From assembly GCF_011397115.1 (NCBI RefSeq), contig NZ_AP022822.1, positions 913,001 through 977,000 of the forward strand: 64,000 bases of DNA, written 5' to 3'. Below, piece by piece: positions 43,359 to 52,750 of this stretch. The position numbers and the translations under genes are program-made. The notes beneath the pieces are model-generated. The model saw nothing but the letters and a program-made list of their open reading frames with translations. It had not been told where the DNA came from and ran no database searches. The DNA is from Enterococcus saigonensis. Its GTDB lineage: Bacteria > Bacillota > Bacilli > Lactobacillales > Enterococcaceae. Position 1 is the stretch's first letter. Each line of letters opens with the position of its first letter.

Positions 43359-45863
43359 ATGGCCAACTTTATACGTAAGTTAATTGAAAATGATAAAAAA
43401 GAATTAAAACGGTTGGATAAAATTGCTAATGAAGTCGAAACATTTGCCGAAAAAATGGCAGCCTTGTCAGATCTTCAATTAAAAGAAAAAACCGATGAAT
43501 TTCGTGTTCGATACCAAAAAGGTGAAACATTAGATCAACTATTACCAGAGGCTTTTGCAGTTGTGCGTGAAGCCGCAAAACGCGTTTTAGGCTTATATCC
43601 TTACCACGTCCAATTAATGGGGGGGATTGTTTTACACGATGGGAATATTTCCGAAATGCGAACTGGTGAAGGAAAAACATTGACTGCGACTATGCCTGTC
43701 TATTTAAACGCGCTAAGCGGTGAAGGGGTACATGTTGTAACGGTCAATGAATATTTAGCGACACGTGACTCTCAAGAAATGGGAGAGTTGTACAATTTCC
43801 TTGGGATGACAGTTGGTTTGAACATCAACTCCAAAACTCCAGAAGAAAAACGGGCAGCCTATGCTTGTGATATTACTTATTCAACCAATAACGAACTAGG
43901 GTTTGACTATTTGCGAGATAATATGGTAGTTTATCGCAATCAGATGGTACAACGACCATTAAATTACGCTGTTGTCGATGAAGTAGATTCAATTTTAATC
44001 GATGAAGCGAGAACGCCGTTAATTATTTCTGGACAAGCGGAAAAATCAACAGCTCTTTATACGCGAGCAGATAACTTTGTTAAACGCTTAAAAGAAGAGG
44101 AAGATTATAAAATTGATATTCAATCTAAGACAATAGGTTTAACTGAAGCTGGGATTGAAAAAGCTGAAGAAAACTTTGGCTTAAAAAACCTCTATGATAT
44201 TGAAAATACAGCTTTAACCCACCATTTAGACAACGCATTGCGGGCAAACTTTATTATGATTCGTGACTTTGATTATGTAGTGCAAGAAGGAAAAGTTTTA
44301 ATTGTGGACCAATTTACAGGACGGATTATGGATGGACGTCGCTATTCAGATGGTTTACATCAAGCGATTGAAGCCAAAGAAGGCGTCGAAATTGAAGATG
44401 AAACAAAAACGATGGCAACAATTACTTTCCAGAACTATTTCCGAATGTATAAAAAACTGGCTGGGATGACAGGTACTGCAAAAACCGAAGAAGAAGAATT
44501 TCGAGAAATCTATAATATGCAGGTTATTCAAATTCCGACTAATCAGCCGGTAATTCGTGATGATAGAGCTGATTTGCTTTACCCAACGCTTCATTCTAAA
44601 TTTGATGCAGTTGTGAAAGATATTAAAGAACGTTATCGCAAAGGACAACCTGTTTTAGTTGGTACTGTTGCAGTTGAAACGTCAGAATTGTTATCCAACA
44701 TGTTAGCCAAAGAAAAAGTTCCACATGAAGTCTTGAATGCTAAAAATCACTTTAAAGAAGCAGAAATTATTTTAAATGCCGGACAAAAAGGGGCGGTCAC
44801 AATTGCAACCAACATGGCCGGTCGAGGTACGGATATTAAATTAGGTTTAGGTGTTGCTGAATTAGGTGGCTTAGCTGTTATTGGTACAGAACGGCATGAA
44901 TCACGCCGGATTGATAACCAATTGCGGGGGCGGTCTGGTCGACAAGGAGATCCAGGTGTATCACAGTTTTATTTATCCCTTGAAGATGATTTGATGAAGC
45001 GTTTTGGTTCTGAACGTATTAAAGCCTTTATGGAACGTATGAATTTAGATGAAGAAGATCAAGTTATTCAAAGTAAAATGTTGACCAAACAAGTGGAGTC
45101 TGCCCAAAAACGGGTTGAAGGCAATAACTATGACACTCGTAAAAATGTCTTGCAATACGATGATGTGATGCGAGAACAACGTGAAGTTATCTATGGTCAA
45201 CGCCAAGAAGTGATTATGGAAGAAAATGACTTGTCTCAAACATTGATGAATATGGTAAAACGCACAATTAGTCGTGTAGTAGATGCTCATACGCAAGTTG
45301 AAGATAAGAGCCAATGGAATTTAGCGGGTATTGTTGACTTTGCAGGAAATGCGATTGTCCATGAAGATAGCATTTCAGTATCTGATTTAGAAAATAAATC
45401 ACCAGAAGAAATGAAATCTTTCTTAATGGATAAAGCACAAACTATTTTTGATCAAAAGAAAGAACAATTAAATAGTCAAGAACAATTGTTAGAATTTGAA
45501 AAAGTTGTCATCTTGCGGGTAGTTGATTCAAAATGGACGGATCATATTGATGCAATGGATCAGTTACGGCAATCAATTGGTTTGCGGGCTTATGGACAAA
45601 ATAATCCATTAGTTGAATATCAAACAGAAGGCTACACGATGTTTGAAGATATGGTGGGAGCCATTGAATACGAAGTGACGCGTCTATTTATGAAAGCTGA
45701 AATTCGTCAAAATGTACAACGAGAACAAGTCGCGCAAGGTCAAGCAGAGCAAGAGGAAGTACAACCACAAAAAACACAACAGGTTAAAAAAGTTGGACGT
45801 AATGATCCGTGTCCTTGCGGTAGCGGTAAAAAATATAAAAATTGCCATGGCAAAAATGCATAG
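43359..45863 (+). CDS. secA: Protein translocase ATPase SecA
   Basis: Motor that drives preproteins through SecYEG. 834 residues. Walker A is GEGKT (103-107) and Walker B VDEVDSILIDEARTPLI. NMAGRGTDIKLG and the GRSGRQGDPG block belong to the second nucleotide-binding fold. The C-terminus ends in the SecB-type zinc motif CPCGSGKKYKNCHG. The start follows AAGGGG at a slightly long spacing (about 11). A weak terminator-like hairpin follows (AAGGCTGGTAC at 45883-45893 with 45901-45911). Confidence 0.98.
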   Translation: MANFIRKLIENDKKELKRLDKIANEVETFAEKMAALSDLQLKEKTDEFRVRYQKGETLDQLLPEAFAVVREAAKRVLGLYPYHVQLMGGIVLHDGNISEMRTGEGKTLTATMPVYLNALSGEGVHVVTVNEYLATRDSQEMGELYNFLGMTVGLNINSKTPEEKRAAYACDITYSTNNELGFDYLRDNMVVYRNQMVQRPLNYAVVDEVDSILIDEARTPLIISGQAEKSTALYTRADNFVKRLKEEEDYKIDIQSKTIGLTEAGIEKAEENFGLKNLYDIENTALTHHLDNALRANFIMIRDFDYVVQEGKVLIVDQFTGRIMDGRRYSDGLHQAIEAKEGVEIEDETKTMATITFQNYFRMYKKLAGMTGTAKTEEEEFREIYNMQVIQIPTNQPVIRDDRADLLYPTLHSKFDAVVKDIKERYRKGQPVLVGTVAVETSELLSNMLAKEKVPHEVLNAKNHFKEAEIILNAGQKGAVTIATNMAGRGTDIKLGLGVAELGGLAVIGTERHESRRIDNQLRGRSGRQGDPGVSQFYLSLEDDLMKRFGSERIKAFMERMNLDEEDQVIQSKMLTKQVESAQKRVEGNNYDTRKNVLQYDDVMREQREVIYGQRQEVIMEENDLSQTLMNMVKRTISRVVDAHTQVEDKSQWNLAGIVDFAGNAIVHEDSISVSDLENKSPEEMKSFLMDKAQTIFDQKKEQLNSQEQLLEFEKVVILRVVDSKWTDHIDAMDQLRQSIGLRAYGQNNPLVEYQTEGYTMFEDMVGAIEYEVTRLFMKAEIRQNVQREQVAQGQAEQEEVQPQKTQQVKKVGRNDPCPCGSGKKYKNCHGKNA

Positions 45864-45882
45864 TTTAAATGATTTAAAGGCT

Positions 45883-45918
45883 AAGGCTGGTACGCGACTT
45901 GTACCAGCCTTATCTTTT
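45883..45918 (+). terminator. Hairpin after secA (weak terminator)
   Basis: AAGGCTGGTAC pairs exactly with GTACCAGCCTT, but only ATCTTTT follows, so termination may be partial and prfB may be partly co-transcribed. Confidence 0.55.
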
Positions 45919-45987
45919 GGTTATGATAGAACCATAAAAATATGTCCTACTAGTATTAAAAGCGGCTTTTAACAGGAGGAATCTTTA

Positions 45988-47101
45988 ATGGAATTAAGTG
46001 AAATGAAACAACAGTTAAGTAATATGAAAGAACAAATACAATCATTTAGGAGGTCTCTTTGACTTAGACGAGTTAGAAGAGTCCATTGCGCAAGCAGAAC
46101 ATCAAATGGCTGAACCTGGGTTTTGGGATGATACAAAAAAAGCCCAAAAAATAATTAATGAAAATAATGCGAATAAGGCGACATATGATCAGTTTAATCA
46201 ATTGGCTGATGAAGAAGAAGAGTTGTCGGTCATAGTAGAGATGTTAGAAGAAGAAAATGATTCTGAAATGATGACAGAACTTGCAACTAGATTACCGGTG
46301 TTAAAAGAAAAACTGCAAACTTATGAACTTTCTTTACTATTAGATGAACCTTATGATCATAATAATGCCATTTTGGAATTACATCCTGGTGCTGGGGGAA
46401 CAGAATCTCAAGACTGGGGAAGTATGCTTTTAAGAATGTATACCCGGTGGGCTGAAAAGCATGGTTATCAAGTAGAGACACTGGATTATCAAGCAGGCGA
46501 TGAAGCAGGCATTAAAAGTGTTACCTTGTTAATTAAAGGTCATAATGCTTTTGGCTATTTAAAATCAGAGCGGGGCGTACACCGCTTGGTGCGGATATCA
46601 CCGTTTGACTCAAATGCAAGACGCCATACTTCATTTTGTTCGGTTGATGTAATGCCAGAATTAGATGATACAATTGATATTGAAATTAATCCTGATGATT
46701 TAAAAATTGATACGTATCGTGCTAGTGGGGCTGGTGGGCAACATATTAACAAGACTGAGTCAGCTGTGCGAATTACGCATCTTCCAACCGGTGTTGTTGT
46801 AGCAAGTCAAGCCCAACGTTCACAGTTAAAAAATAGAGAACAAGCTATGGGAATGCTAAAAGCTAAATTGTATCAATTAGAAGTAGAGAAAAAAGAACAA
46901 GAGGCAGCGGCATTAAGAGGAGAACAATTGGAAATTGGCTGGGGCTCACAAATCCGTTCTTACGTCTTTCATCCGTATTCAATGGTCAAAGACCATCGTA
47001 ATAATTATGAAACCGGAAATGTTACGGCGGTCATGGATGGCGATTTGGATGGCTTTATTGACGCCTTCTTGAAAATCAAATTACGTCAAGGTGAGAATTA
47101 A
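45988..47101 (+). CDS. prfB: Peptide chain release factor 2, with programmed +1 frameshift
   Basis: RF2 recognises UGA and UAA stop codons. The gene is read in two frames: 45988-46059 (24 codons from ATG after AGGAGG) and 46061-47101, giving about 370 residues. The frames join at AGG AGG TCT CTT TGA C (46048-46063), an internal Shine-Dalgarno and slippery CTT before an in-frame TGA, the well-known autoregulatory site. The peptidyl-hydrolysis motif GGQ lies in SGAGGQHINKTESAVRI. A single-frame annotation would wrongly start near 46106 and lose the first ~40 residues. Confidence 0.97.
46048..46063 (+). promoter_or_regulatory. prfB +1 frameshift signal
   Basis: AGGAGG (46048-46053), three bases, CTT (46057-46059), stop TGA (46060-46062), then C. 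Low RF2 slows termination at the UGA and lets the ribosome slip to UUU, giving feedback control. Confidence 0.96.
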
Positions 47102-47203
47102 TTTTCTTTTAATTGAAATCAAAATGTAAACTTGTGAAAGATTACTGCAATATTGACATGTTATAATGAGCGGGTATGAAAAAAATGAGATGGAGAGATA
47201 GCC

Positions 47204-47890
47204 ATGATTGAAATGAAGGATGTAATGAAGAAGTACTCCAATGGTACGACTGCCATCCGTAATATCACCATCGATATTGATCAAGGGGAATTTGTCTATG
47301 TAGTCGGACCTTCTGGCGCCGGAAAATCAACCTTTATTAAATTGATGTATCGGGAAGAAAAAGCTACCAAAGGCGTTTTAAACGTTGCTGGTTATGATTT
47401 ATTAAAAATTAAAAACAAAGAAGTTCCTTTGTTGCGCCGGGAAATTGGCGTTGTTTTCCAAGATTATAAATTATTGCCGAAAAAAACAGTGTATGAGAAT
47501 GTAGCCTATGCGATGCAAGTAATCGGTCGTAAGCCACGGGATATCAAAAAACGCGTTATGGAAGTTTTAGATTTAGTTGGTTTAAAACACAAAGTACGTG
47601 TTTTTCCAAGCGAGTTATCTGGTGGAGAACAACAAAGGGTATCTATTGCACGTGCGATTGTTAATACACCTAAAGTACTAATTGCTGATGAACCAACTGG
47701 GAATTTGGATCCAGAAAACTCATGGGAAATCATGAAATTATTGGATCGGATTAATGGGCAGGGAACAACAATTGTAATGGCTACTCATAATAGTACGATT
47801 GTAAATACAATTCGACATCGGGTTATTGCGATTGAAAATGGACGTATTATTCGAGATCAAGCGGAAGGAGAATATGGCTACGATGATTAG
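47204..47890 (+). CDS. ftsE: Cell division ATP-binding protein FtsE
   Basis: ABC ATPase that with FtsX controls peptidoglycan hydrolase activity at the septum. 228 residues with Walker A GPSGAGKS (about 35-42), signature LSGGEQQRVSIARAIV and Walker B VLIADEPTGNLDP. The ATG follows GGAGAG. The end overlaps the start of ftsX, so the two are translationally coupled. About 100 bases with no terminator separate it from prfB. Confidence 0.97.
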   Translation: MIEMKDVMKKYSNGTTAIRNITIDIDQGEFVYVVGPSGAGKSTFIKLMYREEKATKGVLNVAGYDLLKIKNKEVPLLRREIGVVFQDYKLLPKKTVYENVAYAMQVIGRKPRDIKKRVMEVLDLVGLKHKVRVFPSELSGGEQQRVSIARAIVNTPKVLIADEPTGNLDPENSWEIMKLLDRINGQGTTIVMATHNSTIVNTIRHRVIAIENGRIIRDQAEGEYGYDD

Positions 47891-48767
47891 AACTTTTTTC
47901 CGCCACCTATTAGAAAGTATTAAAAGTTTAAAACGCAATGGTTGGATGACCATTGCTTCAGTCAGTGCAGTTACTATTACGCTAACTTTAGTGGGTATTT
48001 TCATGGGTGTTATTATGAATGCCACGAAACTGGCACAAGATATTGAAAAAAATGTGGATGTTTCTGTCTTTGTTGATATCGGCACCAAACAACCAGATAT
48101 GGATAAATTAAAAACACAACTTGAGGATTTGGATCACGTTAAAGGGGTTCATTTCTCCAGTAAAGCTGATGAATTAAAAAAAATTCAAGATGCTATGGGG
48201 GATGCGTGGCAGCAATTTGAAGGGGATAGTAATCCGCTTTATGATGTGTATGTTGTCAGTGCGGAAAATCCTAAGTATACAAAAAATATTTCAAAACAAG
48301 CCGGAAAATTAAGTAATGTTTTTCGTGCGGACTATGGCGGTACTAACTCCGATCGAATTTTTAAAATTGCGGATGCTATAAAAACATGGGGGTTAGCAGC
48401 AGCAGTATTGTTGGTTTTTGTTGCCATGTTTTTAATTTCGAATACAATTCGAATTACGATTTTATCTCGTCAAAGAGAAATTCAAATTATGCGTTTAGTA
48501 GGAGCTAAAAATGGCTATATTCGCTGGCCATTCTTTTTAGAAGGCGGCTGGATTGGACTACTTGGTTCAGTTGTCCCAGTATTGATTATGGTATTTGGCT
48601 ATAATGAAGTTTATCGTTGGGTGAATCCATCATTATTGCGTTCAAATTATAGTTTACTAGCACCAGGTACTTTTACTTGGCAAATTTGTCTTTTAATGGT
48701 GGTTGTCGGTGTTGTAATTGGTTCTATCGGTTCAGTGATGTCTATGCGCCGCTTCTTAAAAGTATAA
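47883..48767 (+). CDS. ftsX: Cell division permease FtsX
   Basis: Membrane partner of FtsE. About 294 residues: a first membrane helix (MTIASVSAVTITLTLVGIFM), a large extracellular loop (about 45-165) that binds the hydrolase, and three C-terminal helices, with the FtsX block ILSRQREIQIMRLVGAKNGYI between them. Two starts are possible: ATG 47874 lies only 3 bases after AAGGAG, while ATG 47883 (MIRTFFRHLLESIKSLKRNG) lies 12 bases away and matches the family N-terminus better. Overlaps ftsE by 8 bases from the chosen start. Confidence 0.95.
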   Translation: MIRTFFRHLLESIKSLKRNGWMTIASVSAVTITLTLVGIFMGVIMNATKLAQDIEKNVDVSVFVDIGTKQPDMDKLKTQLEDLDHVKGVHFSSKADELKKIQDAMGDAWQQFEGDSNPLYDVYVVSAENPKYTKNISKQAGKLSNVFRADYGGTNSDRIFKIADAIKTWGLAAAVLLVFVAMFLISNTIRITILSRQREIQIMRLVGAKNGYIRWPFFLEGGWIGLLGSVVPVLIMVFGYNEVYRWVNPSLLRSNYSLLAPGTFTWQICLLMVVVGVVIGSIGSVMSMRRFLKV

Positions 48768-48777
48768 AATTGATTTT

Positions 48778-48805
48778 ACGACTGGTCTTTGCCGGTCGTT
48801 TTTTT
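48778..48805 (+). terminator. Terminator after ftsX
   Basis: ACGACTGG pairs with CCGGTCGT (one G-U) around a 6-base loop, then seven T. Confidence 0.88.
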
Positions 48806-48879
48806 GTGTTATTCTTTACTTTGTTTACTAAGTCAGCTATCCTTTATAAGAAGAATTTAAATGTGGTAAGGAGAAAAAT

Positions 48880-50331
48880 GTGTTGGATTATCTTACACAA
48901 AACCTATCAACTATTTTAGTAATTACCAATATGCTTTTGTCTTTTATTATCATTTTTCGCGAGCGAAAACAGACTGCACAAACATGGGCGTGGCTATTGG
49001 TGTTGATGTTTATACCCGTGTTAGGTTTTATTTTATACATTTTCTTTGGTCGCGGTATTTCAAAAGAAAAGATATTTGACTTGAAAATGCAAGGTAAAGT
49101 CGGGATGAATGTCGAAATTGAAGAACAACGCCAAGCATTAATGCGAAACCTATTTCCTCATCCTAATACTGCTCAAGTAGATGTAAAACAAATTATTTAT
49201 ATGTTAACAGTTTTTGAACGTTCCTTGTATACAACGACGAATGATGTAACGTTGTTTACAGATGGTCGTCAAAAATTTGATCGTTTAATTCACGATATTG
49301 ATCAGGCAAAAAACCACGTACACATGCAATATTATATTTATCGCAGTGACAATCTTGGAATAGAAGTTCGAGATGCATTAATTCGCGCGGCTAAAAGAGG
49401 CGTAAAAGTGAGAGTCTTGCTAGATGCGTGGGGATCTACCCAAGTCAGTTTGAATTTTTTTAGTGAGTTGAAAGAGGTAGGAGGAGAAGTTTCCTTATTT
49501 TTCCCTCTTTTTGTTCCGTACATCAATCCTCGTATCAATTATCGTAATCATCGTAAAATAGTGGTCATTGATGGTGCAATTGGCTACACTGGTGGTTTTA
49601 ATGTGGGGGATGAGTATTTGGGAATTGTTAAAAAATTCGGCTATTGGCGTGATAATCATTTGCGAATTTTTGGACCTGCTGTTTACTCTTTGCAAAATCG
49701 ATTTTTAATGGACTGGAACTCGCAACATAAAAATGAAGTATTGTTTGCAGAAGACTATTTTCCAACAGTTGAATCCCAGGGGAATGTGCCAATTCAGATT
49801 ATCACTAGTGGTCCTGATTCAGAATATGAACAAATAAAAATGACATATTTAAAAATGATTGGGATGGCAAAAAAAGAAATTCTAATTCAAACGCCCTACT
49901 ATATCCCCGATGAATCTATTCATGAGGCGTTAAAACTAGCGTTATTATCAGGTGTGCATGTCCAAATTCAGATTCCTAATAAGCCCGATCATCCCCTTGT
50001 TTATTGGGCCACATATTCTTTTGCAGCAGAACTATTAGAATATGGCGCAGTAATTGAAACTTATGAAAATGGATTTATGCATGCAAAAACAATGATTATT
50101 GATGCTGGCATTGTCTCAGTTGGATCAGCTAATATTGATGTGCGCTCTTTTCGTCTAGATTTTGAAGTTAACGCTTTATTGTATGATGAAAAAATAGCCA
50201 CGAAGATACGCCAAGCTTTTAATGATGACTCTTTAAAATCAAAACGAGTTACAAAAGAGGTGTATAACAAACGTAGTATAATAGTGAAATTTAAAGAAGG
50301 GTTAGCACGCTTGATTTCGCCATTGTTATAA
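48880..50331 (+). CDS. cls: Cardiolipin synthase (phospholipase D family)
   Basis: Condenses two phosphatidylglycerols into cardiolipin at the membrane. 483 residues: two N-terminal membrane helices (about 8-24 and 37-58) and two PLD domains, each with an HKD motif, NHRKIVVIDGAIGYTGG near residue 220 and MHAKTMIIDAGIVSVGSAN near residue 405. The start is GTG 48880, 6 bases after AAGGAG; an ATG four bases upstream is in another frame. In enterococci, cls changes are known in daptomycin-resistant isolates; no obvious defect is seen here. Confidence 0.95.
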   Translation: MLDYLTQNLSTILVITNMLLSFIIIFRERKQTAQTWAWLLVLMFIPVLGFILYIFFGRGISKEKIFDLKMQGKVGMNVEIEEQRQALMRNLFPHPNTAQVDVKQIIYMLTVFERSLYTTTNDVTLFTDGRQKFDRLIHDIDQAKNHVHMQYYIYRSDNLGIEVRDALIRAAKRGVKVRVLLDAWGSTQVSLNFFSELKEVGGEVSLFFPLFVPYINPRINYRNHRKIVVIDGAIGYTGGFNVGDEYLGIVKKFGYWRDNHLRIFGPAVYSLQNRFLMDWNSQHKNEVLFAEDYFPTVESQGNVPIQIITSGPDSEYEQIKMTYLKMIGMAKKEILIQTPYYIPDESIHEALKLALLSGVHVQIQIPNKPDHPLVYWATYSFAAELLEYGAVIETYENGFMHAKTMIIDAGIVSVGSANIDVRSFRLDFEVNALLYDEKIATKIRQAFNDDSLKSKRVTKEVYNKRSIIVKFKEGLARLISPLL

Positions 50332-50363
50332 AAAAAGACCGGTCTATGACCAGTCTTTCTTTC
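50332..50363 (+). terminator. Terminator after cls
   Basis: AAAGACCGGTC pairs with GACCAGTCTTT (one mismatch) around TAT, then a T-rich run. Confidence 0.83.
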
Positions 50364-50392
50364 TTAACATCTGGGGAGAATGCTAAAAAATA

Positions 50393-50477
50393 GTGAAAAG
50401 TGAAGTTAATTGTGATCTGGAATATTTCTTATTTTGGGGAAATAAGAAAGGACCACTAATTAAATGATTCTTTTCAC
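50393..50477. repeat. 85-base imperfect palindrome between cls and pstS
   Basis: Three nested arms: outer GTGAAAAG (50393-50400) with CTTTTCAC (50470-50477); middle TTAATTGTG (50406-50414) with CACTAATTAA (50454-50463, one bulge); inner TTTCTTATTT (50425-50434) with AAATAAGAAA (50440-50449) around TGGGG. No T-run follows on the plus strand; on the minus strand a TATTTTTTAG run follows. No ORF. It could be a structured RNA, a terminator for antisense transcription or a small mobile palindromic element. Confidence 0.7.
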
Positions 50478-50556
50478 AAATCAGTATAGCACAGTAAAAA
50501 ATGTGGAGGTAGTATTTTTTTGTCTCCTCTTTAATTGTTTTGATAAAAATTTTTCG

Positions 50557-50585
50557 TTTCAAAGATGGATACTTAATGTTAAAAT
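50557..50585 (+). promoter_or_regulatory. Candidate promoter of pstS
   Basis: TTTCAA (50557-50562), 17-base spacer, TAAAAT (50580-50585) with extended TG (50577-50578). Downstream, TTTAAAA recurs at 50611 and 50621 with TATAAAA at 50631. Confidence 0.5.
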
Positions 50586-50660
50586 AATGACAATCTATAA
50601 AAGAAAAGACTTTAAAATGCTTTAAAAAATTATAAAAGCATGAAAGACAAGGAGCAGATG

Positions 50661-51515
50661 ATGAAAAAAGCATTATTTTTCGTAGCATCTTTAGGTCTAC
50701 TACTAGGCTTAACAGGTTGTGCAAAATGGATTGATCGTGGTGAGTCCATCACCGCTGTGGGATCTTCAGCATTACAACCATTAGTGGAAACTGTTGCTGA
50801 GGAATATCAAAATAAATATCCTGGCAAATTTGTTAATGTTCAAGGTGGCGGTAGTGGCACAGGTTTAAGCCAAGTACAATCTGGTGCAGTTGAAATCGGT
50901 AATTCGGATTTATTCGCCGAAGAGAAATCCGGGATTAAAGCTGATCAATTGGTTGACCACAAAGTTGCTGTTGTTGGGATTACGCCAATTGTAAACAAAG
51001 GTGTGGGAGTAGATGCATTAACACTGACACAATTACGAGATATCTTTTTAGGAAAAATTACCAATTGGCAAGCAGTTGGTGGCAAAAATCAGAAGATCGT
51101 TATTTTAAACCGTGCAGCAGGTAGTGGTACCCGAGGAACTTTTGAAAAATGGGTCCTAGATGGAAAAACTGCTATACGCGCACAGGAACAAGATTCTAGC
51201 GGAATGGTGCGCCAAATTGTTGCCGATACTCCAGGAGCAATTAGTTATGTTGCTTTTTCTTACGTAACCAAAGATGTTGCCACATTAAAAATTGATGGTG
51301 TTACACCAACAGATGAGAATGTTACGACAAATGATTGGAAAATTTGGGCTTATGAGCATATGTACACCAAAGGGCAACCGACTAAATTAACAGCGGACTT
51401 TTTAGCGTATATTTTGTCAGACGATGTGCAAGAAAATATCGTCGGAAAATTAGGCTATATTCCTGTTTCGGGTATGAAAGTTGAACGTGATTGGGAAGGT
51501 AATGTTATTAATTAA
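50661..51515 (+). CDS. pstS: Phosphate ABC transporter substrate-binding lipoprotein PstS
   Basis: Surface phosphate receptor of the Pst transporter. 284 residues with a lipoprotein signal ending in lipobox LTGC (Cys20). Phosphate-binding loops are recognisable: VGSSALQPLVETVAEEY, NVQGGGSGTGLSQVQSGAVE and NRAAGSGTRGTFEKWVL. Of the in-frame ATGs, 50661 is chosen because it lies 6 bases after AAGGAG; 50640 and 50658 are worse placed. It is followed by a terminator and a separate promoter region, so it is transcribed apart from the rest of the pst genes. Confidence 0.96.
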   Translation: MKKALFFVASLGLLLGLTGCAKWIDRGESITAVGSSALQPLVETVAEEYQNKYPGKFVNVQGGGSGTGLSQVQSGAVEIGNSDLFAEEKSGIKADQLVDHKVAVVGITPIVNKGVGVDALTLTQLRDIFLGKITNWQAVGGKNQKIVILNRAAGSGTRGTFEKWVLDGKTAIRAQEQDSSGMVRQIVADTPGAISYVAFSYVTKDVATLKIDGVTPTDENVTTNDWKIWAYEHMYTKGQPTKLTADFLAYILSDDVQENIVGKLGYIPVSGMKVERDWEGNVIN

Positions 51516-51527
51516 AAGCATGGTTAA

Positions 51528-51563
51528 AAAACACTTTGTTTATTTTAGCAAAGTGTTTTTTTG
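51528..51563 (+). terminator. Terminator after pstS
   Basis: AAAACACTTTG pairs with CAAAGTGTTTT around about 10 bases, followed by a T-run. Confidence 0.87.
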
Positions 51564-51694
51564 TCTCTTCACAAGAATGCCCATATAAGTTATCGGTAAT
51601 TAAAATTTAAAATGCGAATTTGGAGACTAAAAGGATAGTAGTATATTGAAATGTACTTTTTTAAAAGAAAATTTTCTTAATAAAGGGTGCAAAG

Positions 51695-51733
51695 TTTACA
51701 CAAAATTTACAATAAGTTAAAAGCAAATTGACT
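51695..51733 (+). promoter_or_regulatory. Pho box upstream of pstC
   Basis: Direct repeats with an exact 11-base period: TTTACA (51695), TTTACA (51706), TTAAAA (51717), TTGACT (51728). PhoP of Bacillus and relatives binds TT(A/T/C)ACA repeats at 11-base spacing ahead of pst genes. The start codon is about 95 bases downstream. The intervening ~320-base gap after pstS otherwise holds only the pstS terminator. Confidence 0.8.
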
Positions 51734-51829
51734 TTAGCAAGGTAAACTAGACAAGTGTGGCAGTATAACATAAACCTCTAATAAAAAATAAATGGACACA
51801 TAACTTGAAGTATTGAGGAGGAACTCTTT

Positions 51830-52750
51830 TTGGAAGATGTAAAAAAGGCATTATTAACCAAATCAAAACGAGCTAAAATGGAAACGCGTGGGAAAATAAT
51901 TAGTTTTTTGTGTATAGCATTGATTGTCCTAGTCGTTTTATCAATTTTTTATTTCGTTGCAAGTAAAGGTTTGGCAACTTTTTTCACGGATAAAATTAAT
52001 CTTTTGGATTTTTTATTTGGGACTGAATGGAATCCCAGCCAATTAGGTGCAAATGGAAAACCAATGGTCGGGGCTTTGCCGATGATAACCGGCTCATTTA
52101 TTGTAACTTTTTTATCTGCAATCGTGGCAACACCCTTTGCTATTGGCGCAGCAGTTTTCATGACAGAAATTTCACCAAAGCAAGGGCAAAAAATTCTACA
52201 ACCAGTCATTGAATTATTGGTGGGAATTCCTTCTGTTGTCTATGGTTTTATCGGTTTATCCGTAATTGTACCAGCCGTCCGTTCAATCTTTGGCGGTACA
52301 GGTTTTGGTATTTTAGCTGGAACATTTGTCTTATTTATTATGATTTTACCCACGGTGACCACAATGACAGTCGATGCATTAAAAGCTGTTCCTAGACATT
52401 ACCGCGAAGCATCCTTGGCGCTTGGCGCAACTCGTTGGCAAACCATTTATAAAGTAGTTTTACGTGCGGCAGTACCAGGAATTTTAACCGCAGTGGTTTT
52501 TGGAATGGCACGCGCATTTGGTGAAGCTTTAGCCATCCAAATGGTAATTGGTAATGCCGCTTTAATGCCAAATAGCTTAGTAACACCTGCTTCTACGTTG
52601 ACCTCCATTTTAACAATGGGAATTGGAAATACGATTATGGGTACGGTAGAAAATAATGTACTATGGTCATTGGCACTTATTTTATTGTTAATGTCATTAA
52701 TCTTTAATATTGTTATTCGCTTGATTGGCAAGAAGGGGGCATTGAAATAA
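51830..52750 (+). CDS. pstC: Phosphate ABC transporter permease PstC
   Basis: One of the two channel subunits of the Pst importer. 306 residues with about six membrane helices and the permease coupling loop EASLALGATRWQTIYKVVL. A FLFGTEWNPS segment after the first helix is typical of PstC. The start is TTG at 51830, 8 bases after GAGGAGG; no ATG lies nearby. pstA starts on the last base of the stop codon (TAATG), giving tight coupling. Confidence 0.96.
   Translation: MEDVKKALLTKSKRAKMETRGKIISFLCIALIVLVVLSIFYFVASKGLATFFTDKINLLDFLFGTEWNPSQLGANGKPMVGALPMITGSFIVTFLSAIVATPFAIGAAVFMTEISPKQGQKILQPVIELLVGIPSVVYGFIGLSVIVPAVRSIFGGTGFGILAGTFVLFIMILPTVTTMTVDALKAVPRHYREASLALGATRWQTIYKVVLRAAVPGILTAVVFGMARAFGEALAIQMVIGNAALMPNSLVTPASTLTSILTMGIGNTIMGTVENNVLWSLALILLLMSLIFNIVIRLIGKKGALK

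Noticed and set aside
50383..50724. Minus-strand ORF overlapping the pstS start
   Set aside because: It runs across the palindrome and the pstS signal peptide with no ribosome binding site; composition looks random.
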